NCBI RefSeq assembly: GCF_031884435.1
Contig: NZ_CP134779.1
Coordinates: 2,480,001 to 2,544,000 of the forward strand
Origin: Bosea sp. 685
Lineage (GTDB): Bacteria; Pseudomonadota; Alphaproteobacteria; Rhizobiales; Beijerinckiaceae
Reading direction: 5' to 3'
DNA: 64,000 nucleotides
The notes beneath the pieces are model-generated. The model ran no database searches. It was not told where the DNA came from and worked only from the letters and a program-made list of their open reading frames with translations. Shown piece after piece: positions 1-8,906 of this stretch (within the stretch, counting starts at the first letter, position 1; every line of letters starts with the position of its first letter). The position numbers and the translations under genes were made by a program.

Positions 1-105
1 TTCCATCTGGCAGGGACCGGCGATCAGCGAAAGCGGCAGGCTGTTGCCGAAACGGACCGGCCGGGCGAGATCGGCGCCGATGCTGACGATGGCGTTGGCG
101 GTCAT
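1..105 (-). CDS. kdsA: 3-deoxy-8-phosphooctulonate synthase, N-terminal fragment (cut by window edge)
   Basis: Only the first 35 codons are in the window; the gene continues to the left. The peptide runs from an ATG at 105 and carries the LIAGPCQME signature that opens the TIM barrel of KDO-8-phosphate synthase, which condenses phosphoenolpyruvate with arabinose-5-phosphate in the cytoplasm to make the KDO-8-P needed for lipopolysaccharide inner core. The match is to a short but very characteristic motif. DAHP synthases share a related IAGPC motif, so identity as kdsA is likely rather than certain. Confidence 0.7.
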   Translation of the reverse strand, partial: MTANAIVSIGADLARPVRFGNSLPLSLIAGPCQME

Positions 106-384
106 GGGCAAGATTCCTGGGCACGGTTCCTGGGCGAGGATGCCCGCCGGGCTTAGGTCCGGGGCATGGGCGGGTCAAGCGAGAGCTGCCGTGCACCGCA
201 ATCTTGGGAGACATCACGCCAACGGACTGGCGAAGCAGCCGCGAGGTCTGTAAATTCGCGGACGAAGCATTATGTCGGGTGGGAACGCCGGGAAACGATC
301 TTGAGAACAGCAGCGACGATGACGGGTGAGGCAAGGGGCGGCACGGATCGGTGCGCCGTGATTGCGCCACGTTCGTCCGCCGAG

Positions 385-726
385 ATGGTCGAGCGCCCCA
401 AGCGCCCCAACGCGCCGTCAGATGGCGGCCGGGACGGGACGGGGACCGCGGTCCTGACGCGGACGCGGACGCGCAAACCCAATCTCTACCGGGTTCTGCT
501 GCTGAACGATGACTACACGCCGATGGAGTTCGTCGTTCACGTTCTCGAGCGCTTCTTCAACAAGGACCGCGCCGAGGCGACGCTGATCATGATGCATGTG
601 CATCAGAACGGCGTCGGCGAATGCGGAGTCTTCACATACGAGGTCGCCGAGACCAAGGTGACACTCGTCATGGATCTTGCACGCAAGCACATGCACCCGC
701 TGCAATGCGTGATGGAGAAGAAGTAG
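385..726 (+). CDS. clpS: ATP-dependent Clp protease adaptor ClpS
   Basis: ClpS binds the N-domain of ClpA and delivers N-end-rule substrates to ClpAP. The C-terminal ~85 residues show the family core: [17 protein letters not shown], then [16 protein letters not shown] and [10 protein letters not shown], with the Asn-Asp-Asp and Met residues of the N-degron pocket in place. The reading frame is open well upstream. I chose the ATG at 385 because it gives 113 aa, close to rhizobial ClpS proteins (~117 aa). An in-frame ATG at 319 would add 22 residues. Neither start has a convincing Shine-Dalgarno. It lies 61 bp before clpA, its functional partner, and is probably cotranscribed with it. Confidence 0.93.
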   Translation: MVERPKRPNAPSDGGRDGTGTAVLTRTRTRKPNLYRVLLLNDDYTPMEFVVHVLERFFNKDRAEATLIMMHVHQNGVGECGVFTYEVAETKVTLVMDLARKHMHPLQCVMEKK

Positions 727-787
727 CCTTGCGTTTGGACGATCTGGATTCGGTCTCACCTCAGACATCGGAATAGGAGCGCTATCC

Positions 788-3316
788 GTGCCGAGTTTCT
801 CGCGCAGTCTCGAACAGGCGCTTCACCGGGCTCTTGCCCTCGCCAATGAACGCCACCACGAATATGCCACGCTGGAACATCTCCTGCTCGCACTGGTCGA
901 CGACCAGGACGCGGCGGCGGTCATGCGCGCCTGCAGCGTCGATCTCGACACGCTGCGGCGCAATCTGGTCGATTATATCGACGCGGAGCTGACCAACCTC
1001 GTCACCGACGGGCGCGACGATTCCAAGCCGACGGCGGGCTTCCAGCGCGTGATCCAGCGCGCGGTGATTCATGTCCAATCCTCGGGCCGCGAGGAGGTGA
1101 CGGGCGCCAATGTGCTCGTCGCCATGTTCGCCGAGCGCGAGAGCCACGCCGCCTATTTCCTGCAGGAGCAGGACATGACCCGCTACGACGCGGTCAACTA
1201 CATCAGCCATGGCATCGCCAAGCGCCCCGGCGCGAGCGAGGCCAAGCCCGTGCGCGGCGCCGAGGAAGAGCCTGAGCAGCAGCGCGATTCCCGCGCCGCC
1301 GACCAGGGCAACGACGCCGACAAGGACAAGAAGAAGAAGGAAAGCGCGCTCGACGCCTATTGCGTCAACCTCAACCGCAAGGCGCGCGACGGCCGTATCG
1401 ATCCGCTGATCGGCCGCGAGGCCGAGGTCCAGCGCACCATCCAGATCCTTTGCCGCCGGCAGAAGAACAACCCGCTGCTGGTGGGCGAGCCCGGCGTCGG
1501 CAAGACCGCCATCGCCGAGGGCCTGGCGCTCAAGATCATCCGCGGCGAGGTGCCGGAGGTCCTGGAGGACGCGACCGTGTTCTCGCTCGACATGGGCACG
1601 CTGTTAGCCGGCACGCGCTATCGCGGCGATTTCGAGGAACGCCTCAAGCAGGTGATGAAGGAGATCGAGGCCCATCCCAAGGCGATCATGTTCATCGACG
1701 AGATCCATACGGTGATCGGCGCGGGCGCGACCTCGGGCGGCGCGATGGACGCCTCCAATTTGCTCAAGCCCGCGCTGGCCTCGGGCGGGCTGCGTTGCAT
1801 CGGCTCGACCACCTACAAGGAATACCGCCAGTATTTCGAGAAGGACCGGGCGCTGGTGCGCCGCTTCCAGAAGATCGACGTCAACGAGCCGTCGATCCCC
1901 GATGCGATCGAGATCCTGAAGGGGCTGAAGCCCTATTTCGAAGAGTTCCACAAGCTGCGCTACACGGCCGACGCCATCAAGGCGGCGGTCGAGCTCTCGG
2001 CCCGCTATATCCATGACCGCAAGCTGCCGGACAAGGCGATCGACGTCATCGACGAGACCGGCGCTTCGCAGATGCTGGTGGCCGAAAACAAGCGCAAGAA
2101 GGTCATCGGCGTGAAAGAGGTCGAGGCCGCCATCGCGACCATGGCACGCATCCCGGCCAAGACCGTCTCCAAGGACGACGCCGAGGTGCTGCGCAATCTC
2201 GAGAGCACGCTGAAGCGCACCGTCTACGGCCAGGAAAAGGCGATCGAAGCCCTATCCTCGTCGATCAAGCTGGCGCGCGCCGGCCTGCGCGACGGCGAGA
2301 AGCCGATCGGCTGCTATCTCTTCGCTGGTCCCACCGGTGTCGGCAAGACCGAGGTCGCACGTCAGCTCGCCTTGTCGCTGGGCGTCGAGCTCGTGCGCTT
2401 CGACATGTCGGAATATATGGAGCGCCACACCGTTTCGCGGTTGATCGGCGCGCCTCCGGGCTATGTCGGCTTCGACCAGGGCGGGTTGCTGACCGACAAG
2501 ATCGACCAGCATCCGCATTCCGTGCTGCTGCTCGACGAGATCGAAAAGGCCCATCCCGACCTGTTCAACATCCTGTTGCAGGTCATGGATCACGGCAAAC
2601 TGACCGATAACAACGGCAAGCAGGTCGATTTCAGGAACGTCATCCTGATCATGACGACCAATGCCGGTGCCGCCGACATGGCCCGCAACGCCTATGGCTT
2701 CACCCGCCAGAAGCGCGAGGGCGACGACACCGAGGCGATCAACAAGCTGTTCGCGCCGGAGTTCCGCAACCGGCTCGATTCGGTCGTCTCCTTCAGCCAT
2801 CTGCCGAAGACGGTCGTGGCCCGCGTCGTCGACAAGTTCGTGCTTCAGCTCGAAGCCCAGCTCGCCGACCGCAACGTCACGATCGAGCTCAGCGACGAGG
2901 CGCGCGAATGGCTGGTCGAGAACGGCTATGACGAGGCGATGGGCGCCCGCCCGATGGCCCGTCTGATCCAGCAGACCATCAAGACGCCGCTCGCTGACGA
3001 AGTCCTGTTCGGACGTCTGAAGAACGGTGGCGCGGTCAAGGTCGTGGTCGTCCAGTCCGAGACCGGCATCAAGGTGCTGGGGCTCGAATTCCCGGAAGGG
3101 CCCGTGAAGCCAAAGCCCGAAAAGGACGTCGCGGCGGCAGGCGAGAAGCGCGAGCGCAAGCCGCGCGCCAAGGCGGCGAGCGAGCCTGTGGCCTCGACAT
3201 CGCCGAAAAGACCTGCCAAAGGCGGCTCCGCTGGCAAGCCCGGCGGAGGTCCCGAGGCGCCGAAGACGCAGCGTCTTGTCAGGACCGTGCCGAAAGTTCC
3301 TCTGACCAAGGCCTGA
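788..3316 (+). CDS. clpA: ATP-dependent Clp protease ATP-binding subunit ClpA
   Basis: Hsp100 unfoldase that feeds substrates into ClpP. The 842-aa product has a double Clp N-domain (about residues 1-145), a charged linker rich in Glu then Lys, an AAA1 module (Walker A GEPGVGKT, Walker B FIDEIH) and an AAA2 module ([23 protein letters not shown]). It starts with GTG at 788, preceded by an AGGAGC-like ribosome binding site. Compared with E. coli ClpA (758 aa) it has about 80 extra C-terminal residues, rich in Lys, Pro and Ala, that belong to no recognised domain. Immediate upstream clpS fits the role. Confidence 0.97.
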   Translation: MPSFSRSLEQALHRALALANERHHEYATLEHLLLALVDDQDAAAVMRACSVDLDTLRRNLVDYIDAELTNLVTDGRDDSKPTAGFQRVIQRAVIHVQSSGREEVTGANVLVAMFAERESHAAYFLQEQDMTRYDAVNYISHGIAKRPGASEAKPVRGAEEEPEQQRDSRAADQGNDADKDKKKKESALDAYCVNLNRKARDGRIDPLIGREAEVQRTIQILCRRQKNNPLLVGEPGVGKTAIAEGLALKIIRGEVPEVLEDATVFSLDMGTLLAGTRYRGDFEERLKQVMKEIEAHPKAIMFIDEIHTVIGAGATSGGAMDASNLLKPALASGGLRCIGSTTYKEYRQYFEKDRALVRRFQKIDVNEPSIPDAIEILKGLKPYFEEFHKLRYTADAIKAAVELSARYIHDRKLPDKAIDVIDETGASQMLVAENKRKKVIGVKEVEAAIATMARIPAKTVSKDDAEVLRNLESTLKRTVYGQEKAIEALSSSIKLARAGLRDGEKPIGCYLFAGPTGVGKTEVARQLALSLGVELVRFDMSEYMERHTVSRLIGAPPGYVGFDQGGLLTDKIDQHPHSVLLLDEIEKAHPDLFNILLQVMDHGKLTDNNGKQVDFRNVILIMTTNAGAADMARNAYGFTRQKREGDDTEAINKLFAPEFRNRLDSVVSFSHLPKTVVARVVDKFVLQLEAQLADRNVTIELSDEAREWLVENGYDEAMGARPMARLIQQTIKTPLADEVLFGRLKNGGAVKVVVVQSETGIKVLGLEFPEGPVKPKPEKDVAAAGEKRERKPRAKAASEPVASTSPKRPAKGGSAGKPGGGPEAPKTQRLVRTVPKVPLTKA

Positions 3317-3320
3317 AACC

Positions 3321-3593
3321 GTGTGGTTCAAGCGAAAACCCGCCCCCCTTCTGGCGCAGGCGCCGGAATCCGCGCCGGAGGCTCCGGCGCGCAAGCAGAA
3401 GCTCGGATGGTTCGAGAAGCGTGAGCAGCGCCGCCGGCGGCGCAAGCTGTTCGAGGAGATCCTGGGCTGGATTCTCGTGCCGGCCTTCATCTACCTGATC
3501 TATCTCGGCGTGAAGGCGGTCGGTGGCGTGCCCAAGGAATTGATCGACTTCGGCAACGAGCTGATCGGCATCATCATGAAGGGCGGCCGCTGA
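3321..3593 (+). CDS. Small membrane-anchored basic protein, function unknown
   Basis: A 90-aa product starting at GTG 3321, only four bases after the clpA stop, so probably translated from the clpA message. The N-terminal half is strongly basic, with an Arg-rich stretch around residues 40-46 (EQRRRRRK). The centre holds one hydrophobic segment (about residues 50-68, including ILVPAFIYLIYLGV), predicting a single-pass inner-membrane protein with a cytoplasmic basic head. I do not recognise a family. Linkage to clpSA is the only functional hint. It is followed by a terminator-like hairpin. Confidence 0.7.
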   Translation: MWFKRKPAPLLAQAPESAPEAPARKQKLGWFEKREQRRRRRKLFEEILGWILVPAFIYLIYLGVKAVGGVPKELIDFGNELIGIIMKGGR

Positions 3594-3637
3594 GATCCCG
3601 CCTCCTGGCCGCCGGTCTGTTGCTGTAGAACGCTTCC

Positions 3638-3661
3638 AGCCCCCGCGTGAAAGCGGGGGCT
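3638..3661 (+). terminator. Hairpin terminator after the clpS-clpA block
   Basis: A perfect 9-bp GC-rich stem (AGCCCCCGC / GCGGGGGCT) with a 6-nt loop lies 45 bp after the small membrane-protein gene. There is no T-run on the plus side, so it could act with Rho or as a 3'-end stabiliser. It also sits between convergent genes. Confidence 0.55.
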
Positions 3662-3720
3662 GTGTGTGGGTGCCTCGCCCTGCCAGGACGATTCCGTGCG
3701 GGAGAGGGCTTGGGCGGTCT

Positions 3721-4728
3721 CTACTTCGTGCCGGCGGTCGATCGGACGAATTCCAGGACCGCTGCGGTTGCTGCCTTGGTGGCCTCGGGATTGAAGCCGA
3801 CTGTCGGCCCGATGCTGACGCAGTCGTCGGTATAGGCGAACGGCTTCTGCGTCGCCTCGTTGAGCAGGATGGCGCTTTCGTTCTCCCGGATTTTGCACGC
3901 CCGTACAGACTGGTCGGCTTTGGTCGGCACAGGAGGGTTGGCGCCCAGCGGGTTGTCGAAGCCGTGCTCGGCGTTGGGATATTCGGTCAATTGGACATCC
4001 GCGCCAGCCTGTTTCAGACGCGCCACATAAGCCTTGCAGGGGGAGACCGGATTATAGTTGTCCGGCGAGCCGTGAAAGATCCGGATCGGCTTGCGCGAGA
4101 CCTTGTCGTCGTCCCGGTATGTCGTTCCGCAATCGGGATAGAAGACCACATAAGACGCGAAATCGAGACCGCTCTTATTCCAGAGCTTCTGGAAACGCTC
4201 GACGCTGGAGTAAAGCGCCGCTTGTCCGCCGCGCGAGAAACCCACCATGACCACCTTGCTCGGGTCGACGCGCGGATGTTTGCCGAGAATTTCGAGCGAC
4301 CGGTAGATGTCCAGGATGAAGTTCAGGCGTCCCAGCGATGCCTGCTTGTCGCCGACGCCGGTAAATCCGCGGCCGGTGACGCCGTCGATCACGAAGGTCG
4401 ATATGCCTTCCGCATTGAACAGTCTTTTCCAGTACTGAACGTTCCCGCCGATTCCGCCAGAGCCATGCATCAGGACAGCGACCGGCAACCGCCCGCTGCC
4501 CTGGGCGATGGAGAGTTCGCCCGTGACCACGGCCGCCTGTGCATTCGGGTCGCCTGAGAGAAACTGGCTGTCGCTCAGGGTGAGCGTGGGCACGGCGTAA
4601 AGTTCGACCCTGGCGGCCAAGTCTTTCGGTGCGGCCAAGTCTTTCGGTGCGGCCTCCTGCGCCGACGCGCCCCCGACCCAGATCGTGACCGCAAATGCGA
4701 TGCCCGCTATGCGTAGATACAACCCCAT
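3721..4728 (-). CDS. Exported dienelactone-hydrolase-like alpha/beta hydrolase
   Basis: A 335-aa secreted alpha/beta-hydrolase. The ATG at 4728 was chosen over an upstream frame extension because GGGAGGA lies six bases before it and a clean signal peptide follows (MGLYLRIAGIAF..., likely cleavage after ASA). The mature part has an oxyanion-type HGSGG motif, the nucleophile elbow GFSRGG, and a late Asp and His (GSPDN, AEHGFD) consistent with a Ser-Asp-His triad. Substrate unknown. Just after the signal peptide the six-residue unit AAPKDL occurs twice, from a perfect 18-bp tandem duplication at 4613-4648. It is transcribed convergently with the clpA block. Confidence 0.85.
   Translation of the reverse strand: MGLYLRIAGIAFAVTIWVGGASAQEAAPKDLAAPKDLAARVELYAVPTLTLSDSQFLSGDPNAQAAVVTGELSIAQGSGRLPVAVLMHGSGGIGGNVQYWKRLFNAEGISTFVIDGVTGRGFTGVGDKQASLGRLNFILDIYRSLEILGKHPRVDPSKVVMVGFSRGGQAALYSSVERFQKLWNKSGLDFASYVVFYPDCGTTYRDDDKVSRKPIRIFHGSPDNYNPVSPCKAYVARLKQAGADVQLTEYPNAEHGFDNPLGANPPVPTKADQSVRACKIRENESAILLNEATQKPFAYTDDCVSIGPTVGFNPEATKAATAAVLEFVRSTAGTK
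4613..4648. repeat. Perfect 18-bp tandem duplication inside a CDS
   Basis: Two identical, adjacent 18-bp copies (GCGGCCAAGTCTTTCGGT) followed by a third partial copy of six bases. In frame they add six residues to the linker just after the hydrolase signal peptide. The copies are identical, so the duplication is probably recent. Confidence 0.9.
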
Positions 4729-5054
4729 GTCGTCCTCCCGACTGATGCCGCTGGATTTCATTGCCTGAATCCAGTTCTCGCTCATGTCCGGGGAAGAATT
4801 GTACCGGACGGTTAATTACGTCAAGGCGACGTTCGTGGGGGGCGGCGATTTGGGCGCCGGTTCAAGGAGTGGCGGAGCCACGGCGCCGCGAAACGCGGAT
4901 TGGCTCAGATTTGGCGGAGGGCGCCCCCGTCCGGCTGACCCGAGCCTCCCCGCTGCGGCTTGCCATGTCGTGGGTTGGGCAGAGTGCCCTGCATGCGACG
5001 CGGGGCCGGTCAGCTACGGGCACGCGCGCGAGCCCTGCAGGTCGCGCTAGAACG
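4729..5054. other. Intergenic region between divergent hydrolase and azlC genes
   Basis: These 326 bp separate two divergent transcription units and must hold both promoters. I see the hydrolase ribosome binding site at the left edge but no confident promoter, palindrome or small ORF with a ribosome binding site. Confidence 0.5.
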
Positions 5055-5840
5055 ATGTCATCGTCCGATCGTCCGCAAGTTCCTTCCCTCGCCCGCAGCC
5101 TCGCAGAAATCATCATGAGCGTATCGGCAGACTGGAGCTGGCAGCGTGTGGCGCTGGCCGGCATGCGCGATGCGCTCTCCCTGCCGGCCTGGGTCGTCGG
5201 CTTCGGGCTCGTCGGAATCGGTTCATTGGCGCGGGATGTCGGCTATCCCGTCGAGGTCGCGGTGCTGTCGACCATGCTGGTCTGGGCCGGGCCGTCGCAG
5301 GTGATCTTCTTCGCTTCTATCGCCGCAGGCGCCGCCTGGAGCGCGATTGCGATCGCGATCGGCTTCGCCTCATTGCGTTTCCTGCCGATGACGGTCGCGA
5401 TCCTGCCCTTGCTGCGCAGGCCTGGGCAAAGCGTCTGGCTCCAGCTTGCCTTGTCGCATTATGTCGCCGTGACCGCGTGGACCGAGGGCTTGCGGCGCTT
5501 GCCTGCCGTGCCACCGCCGCAGCGCGTCGCCTATTTCCTCGGCTTCGCCAACACCTGCATGGCCGTCAGCTCGATCGGCACCTTCGCGGGCTATTATCTC
5601 GTCAACGCCTTGCCGATTCCGTTTGCCGCAGGGCTGCTCTGCCTGACGCCGATCTTCTTCCTGGTTTCGCTGGCGGCGGGCATCCGGCATCGCGGCGATA
5701 TCGTGGCCATGGTGCTGGGCCTTGCGCTGGCGCCGATCTGCGACCGTTTCATCGGCGGCGGCTTCGATCTGATCGTCGCTGGAGTGATCGCCGGCAGCAT
5801 CGCCTTCTTGATTGGCCGCAGGCGCGGGAGGGCCGTATGA
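5055..5840 (+). CDS. azlC: AzlC-family branched-chain amino acid exporter, large subunit
   Basis: A 261-aa multi-spanning membrane protein of the AzlC/YgaZ family, which with the small AzlD/YgaH subunit exports branched-chain amino acids or analogues. Hydrophobic segments cover most of the protein, with conserved features such as VWAGPSQVIFFASI and ASLRFLPM. The start is uncertain: ATG 5055 is used here, but ATG 5115 would give 241 aa and begins just before the conserved region. The stop overlaps the azlD start (ATGA), the usual coupling for this pair. Confidence 0.88.
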   Translation: MSSSDRPQVPSLARSLAEIIMSVSADWSWQRVALAGMRDALSLPAWVVGFGLVGIGSLARDVGYPVEVAVLSTMLVWAGPSQVIFFASIAAGAAWSAIAIAIGFASLRFLPMTVAILPLLRRPGQSVWLQLALSHYVAVTAWTEGLRRLPAVPPPQRVAYFLGFANTCMAVSSIGTFAGYYLVNALPIPFAAGLLCLTPIFFLVSLAAGIRHRGDIVAMVLGLALAPICDRFIGGGFDLIVAGVIAGSIAFLIGRRRGRAV

Positions 5841-6193
5841 CGCCGCCAATTCCCGGCCTCGATGGCGCCTACTGGCCCTATCTCGCCTTGCTGCTCTTCG
5901 CCGTGCTGCCGACCGAGATCTGGCGCTGGCTCGCGGTTGCGTTCGCGCGGCGGATCCAGCCTGAATCGCCCGCGCTTGAATGGGTGAGGGCGGTCGCGAC
6001 CGCGCTTCTGGCTGGCGTTGTCGCCAAGCTGATCATCGTGCCGCCCGGCGCCCTGGCGGCGGCGCCCTTAGGCTTGCGGGTCGGCGCGCTCACTGTCGCG
6101 CTGGCGATCATGCTCTTCGACCGGCGCAGGGTGATGCTCGCCGTGCTCATGGGGGAGGCGACGCTGATCGCCGGGGCGTGGCTGCTGATCTAG
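5837..6193 (+). CDS. azlD: AzlD-family small subunit of the branched-chain amino acid exporter
   Basis: A 118-aa protein with about four hydrophobic helices, matching the AzlD/YgaH family in size and in position directly after azlC. The ATG at 5837 overlaps the azlC stop by four bases, which indicates translational coupling. Its own stop codon overlaps, tail to tail, the stop of the sigma-factor gene on the other strand. Confidence 0.87.
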   Translation: MTPPIPGLDGAYWPYLALLLFAVLPTEIWRWLAVAFARRIQPESPALEWVRAVATALLAGVVAKLIIVPPGALAAAPLGLRVGALTVALAIMLFDRRRVMLAVLMGEATLIAGAWLLI

Positions 6194-7107
6194 GTCAGGC
6201 CGTCGCCTTGTTGGATCGGCGGCGAAACATGCCGCAGCTTGTCGGGGTTGCGGATGACATAGATGGCGTGAATCAGGCCGTCTCGGATATCGAGCGCGGT
6301 CGCCTGCAGGGTCTCGCCGCGTTCGAGGCTGACATAACCCGGCAGGCCGTTGATCAGCACGGGCTCATAGCGCGTGGTCGTCTGACCGAGTTTTGCGACT
6401 TTCTGGGCGATGCCCGCGAAGAAGCGCGCGACCTTGTCGAGGCCGAAGATCTGGTTGATCGAGGCCGGCACCTTGCCGCCGCCGTCGCTGTGCAGGACGA
6501 CATCGCGTGCGAGCAGTTGCTGCAGCAGGGTCGGGTCAGATTGATGCGAGGCCTTGAAGAAGGCCTCGGCATAGCGCGTAGCCTCCTCGCGAGAGACGCT
6601 GTTGCGCGGCGGCAGGTCGAGCCGGACATGCTGGCGCGCCCGGGCGGCGAGCTGGCGGCAGGCGGCCTCGCTGCGTTCCAGCATGCGGGCGATTTCGGCA
6701 AATCCGATGTCGAAGATATCATGCAGCAGGAAAGCGGCCCGCTCCAGCGGCGAGAGCCGTTCGAGTGCCAGCATCAGCGCGATCGGCGCATCGAGCTCAT
6801 CATCCACCGGCTCGCTGCCACCAAGGCTCTCGACGATCGGCTCCGGCAGCCAGGTTCCGACATAGAATTCGCGTCGGCTGCGGGCCGATTTCATCTGGTC
6901 GAGGCAGAGCCGCGTCACCACGCGCGCCAGATAGGCGCGCGGGTTGATGATGTCTTCCTGTCCGGCCTCGTGCCAGCGCAGCCAGGCATCCTGCACCACG
7001 TCCTCGGCATCGCTGACCGAGCCGAGCATGCGGTAGGCCAATCGGGTCAGGAATGGCCTGTGCTGCTCGAACGCGTTGCTGGATACGCTGTCGGGTCGCG
7101 CGCTCAT
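6190..7107 (-). CDS. ECF41-group RNA polymerase sigma factor with C-terminal SnoaL-like domain
   Basis: A 305-aa extracytoplasmic-function sigma factor. Region 2 is at about residues 12-80 (RLAYRMLGSVSDAEDVVQD), region 4 at about 108-165, then a ~130-residue SnoaL/NTF2-like domain. It carries the three signature motifs reported for group ECF41: WLPEP at 86-90, DGGGK at 208-212 and NPDKL at 287-291. ECF41 sigmas have no anti-sigma factor; the C-terminal domain controls activity. The start overlaps the stop of the AhpD-like gene by four bases (ATGA), the classic ECF41 neighbour and usual target. Confidence 0.95.
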   Translation of the reverse strand: MSARPDSVSSNAFEQHRPFLTRLAYRMLGSVSDAEDVVQDAWLRWHEAGQEDIINPRAYLARVVTRLCLDQMKSARSRREFYVGTWLPEPIVESLGGSEPVDDELDAPIALMLALERLSPLERAAFLLHDIFDIGFAEIARMLERSEAACRQLAARARQHVRLDLPPRNSVSREEATRYAEAFFKASHQSDPTLLQQLLARDVVLHSDGGGKVPASINQIFGLDKVARFFAGIAQKVAKLGQTTTRYEPVLINGLPGYVSLERGETLQATALDIRDGLIHAIYVIRNPDKLRHVSPPIQQGDGLT

Positions 7108-7568
7108 GCGGCGGCGAGCCGGTTACGGTCCTGCGGATGCCGGGTGCGGAAGCCGGCATTGATGCGGTTCCAGATATTGATCGTACCGATCGCCACCGAA
7201 AGATTGACGCATTCGACCTCGCTGAAATGCTCACGCAATTCGGCGAAGGCCTCGTCGCTCGGGGCGCCCTCGGAAAGCCGTGTCAGCGCCTCCGTCCAGC
7301 GTAGCGCGGCGCGCTCGCGCGGGGTGTAGAGTTCCGATTCCTCCCAGGCGGTCAGCAGGTAGAGCCTCGCCTCGCTCTCGCCAGCCTTGCGGGCGTCGGC
7401 TGTGTGCATATGCAGGCAATAGGCGCAGGAGTTGATCTGGGAGGCGCGCATCTTCACCAGTTCGAGCAGGCTGTGTTCCAGTCCGCATTGTTCGACATAA
7501 TTTTGCGCGCCGAGTACGGCGTTGATGGCGGCAGGGGCAATCTGCAGGGCGTTGAGGCGTTGGGTCAT
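7104..7568 (-). CDS. Carboxymuconolactone decarboxylase/AhpD-like protein, ECF41 partner
   Basis: A 154-aa all-helical CMD-domain protein with the AhpD-type active site SCAYCLHMH (Cys48, Cys51, His55), suggesting a thiol-disulfide or peroxidase-type redox role rather than lactone decarboxylation. ATG 7568 is preferred to ATG 7580 because GGAG lies seven bases upstream. It is upstream of, and overlaps, the ECF41 sigma gene. In this group the sigma factor normally activates the promoter of its CMD-type neighbour. Actual substrate unknown. Confidence 0.9.
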   Translation of the reverse strand: MTQRLNALQIAPAAINAVLGAQNYVEQCGLEHSLLELVKMRASQINSCAYCLHMHTADARKAGESEARLYLLTAWEESELYTPRERAALRWTEALTRLSEGAPSDEAFAELREHFSEVECVNLSVAIGTINIWNRINAGFRTRHPQDRNRLAAA

Positions 7569-7630
7569 CTTGGTCTCCATCGAGGTTCGATGAATGCAAG
7601 ACGAGACAGCGCTGGCGCTCGTGACATCGC

Positions 7631-8062
7631 TCAGAGATTATTTTTTAGCGCGGCCCGAATTTTTTCTGCATTCGCGGTCAAAACCTCCGGCTTCTCCATC
7701 GCGCCGGTATGGGGCCGCAGCGCCACGCCATCATGGCGCGGCATGACATGAACATGCAGGTGGAACACGACCTGCCCGCCGGCGGCCTCGTTGAACTGCT
7801 GGATCGTGACGCCATCGGCGTTGAAGGCTGATTTTACCGCCCGCGCCAGCGTCTGGACGCTGAGGGCAACGGATTTCAGCGCCTCGGGCGGCGCATCGAA
7901 GACATTGCGGCAGGCGGCCTTGGGGATGACCAGGACATGCCCGTCGGAGCGCGGCATGATGTCCATGATCGCCAGCGTCTCGGCGTCCTCATAGACCGTG
8001 TGGGAAGGCAATTCGCCGCGCAGGATCTTGGCGAAGACATTGGAGGGATCGTAGGCGCTCAT
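7631..8062 (-). CDS. HIT-family nucleotide hydrolase/transferase
   Basis: A 143-aa histidine-triad protein. The HxHxH motif is present (FHLHVHVMPR, about residues 97-106), along with the N-terminal pattern YEDAETLAIMDIMPRS...HVLVIPK. HIT proteins cleave AMP or other groups from nucleotide conjugates. ATG 8062 was chosen because longer frame extensions run into the preceding gene and begin before the conserved region. It is probably the last gene of the ridA-gdpD operon, 58 bp behind its neighbour. Confidence 0.93.
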   Translation of the reverse strand: MSAYDPSNVFAKILRGELPSHTVYEDAETLAIMDIMPRSDGHVLVIPKAACRNVFDAPPEALKSVALSVQTLARAVKSAFNADGVTIQQFNEAAGGQVVFHLHVHVMPRHDGVALRPHTGAMEKPEVLTANAEKIRAALKNNL

Positions 8063-8120
8063 CACGGGACCGGCAGGCTGGAGGCGGGAGAGCGCAACCT
8101 GTGGCTCGCCCGCCGTGCCG

Positions 8121-8906
8121 TCAACCCGTCGTGATGCGCGCAGCCGCAAGCGGCAGGACCTCCTCGACCACGCTGTCGAGCACGAGATCGTCGCAGGCGC
8201 CCAGGATTTCAAACGCCGTCGCCTCGAGACGCTGCAGCGGTCGGTCCCGCCAGCGCATCACGATGTCCGCCAGCGCCGCGGTCTCCCGGGCATCGAGGTC
8301 GTCCGTCAGATTGTAGAGGCCGACCAGCCAGAGATCGCCAGGCGAGCGTCCGAAGGCCTGCTGCACGGCTTGCAGCATGTTCATGCCGTCGCGTTTTTCC
8401 GGATAGGCGGCAAGATAGAGCCGGCCACGATTGACGTTGCCCGAGAACAGGCCGCGCAGTTCGACAGCGAAAGGCGGGATCGCGCGGAGCGCTCGCCGCG
8501 TCTCGTCCGCAATAGTTGGCTCCCCACCGGTTCCGAGCGAGCCGCAGACCGTCGCGTGCAGCCTGTCCTTGCGGCGCGCCAGGATATCCCAGGCGATCTT
8601 GGCGGCGAAGGGTGCGGCCTTGATCTCAGCCTCCAGCGCGAGAAAGGCGGCAGACCCTCGCAAGGCCTCGTCGCGAACCGGCAGGACAAGCGAGAAAACC
8701 GGCGGATGCCGCCCCCTCTCGTAGAACTTGCCCTCCACCCGCGGGATGACACGCGGGTGGTTCGGCGCAACGAGCGGCAGATGGGCGAGCCGATAGCTGT
8801 GATCCAGCATCAACGGCACCGAGAAATCCGTGAGGCTGCGGCGATAGCCGAGTTCGGAATCGTCGCAGAAGAGGCTGGCGCTACCCGCGGAAGCAGCCTC
8901 AGTCAT
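8121..8906 (-). CDS. Conserved hypothetical protein, possible divergent 2H phosphoesterase
   Basis: A 261-aa cytoplasmic protein I do not recognise with confidence. Strand order and local patterns recall the 2H (LigT/cyclic phosphodiesterase) fold: RLHATV gives an HxT motif at 117-119, PFAVELRGL resembles the strand that follows it, and a C-terminal TAFEILGACDDL...VVEEVLPL resembles the last strand. The second HxT would fall at NLT (199-201), where His is replaced by Asn. The ATG at 8906 overlaps the upstream FemAB-like gene by eight bases, so the two are cotranslated. The family assignment is inference. Confidence 0.75.
   Translation of the reverse strand: MTEAASAGSASLFCDDSELGYRRSLTDFSVPLMLDHSYRLAHLPLVAPNHPRVIPRVEGKFYERGRHPPVFSLVLPVRDEALRGSAAFLALEAEIKAAPFAAKIAWDILARRKDRLHATVCGSLGTGGEPTIADETRRALRAIPPFAVELRGLFSGNVNRGRLYLAAYPEKRDGMNMLQAVQQAFGRSPGDLWLVGLYNLTDDLDARETAALADIVMRWRDRPLQRLEATAFEILGACDDLVLDSVVEEVLPLAAARITTG

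Noticed and set aside
2252..3490. A 412-codon minus-strand frame opposite clpA
   Set aside because: Shadow of clpA and its downstream gene; no ribosome binding site or recognisable domain.
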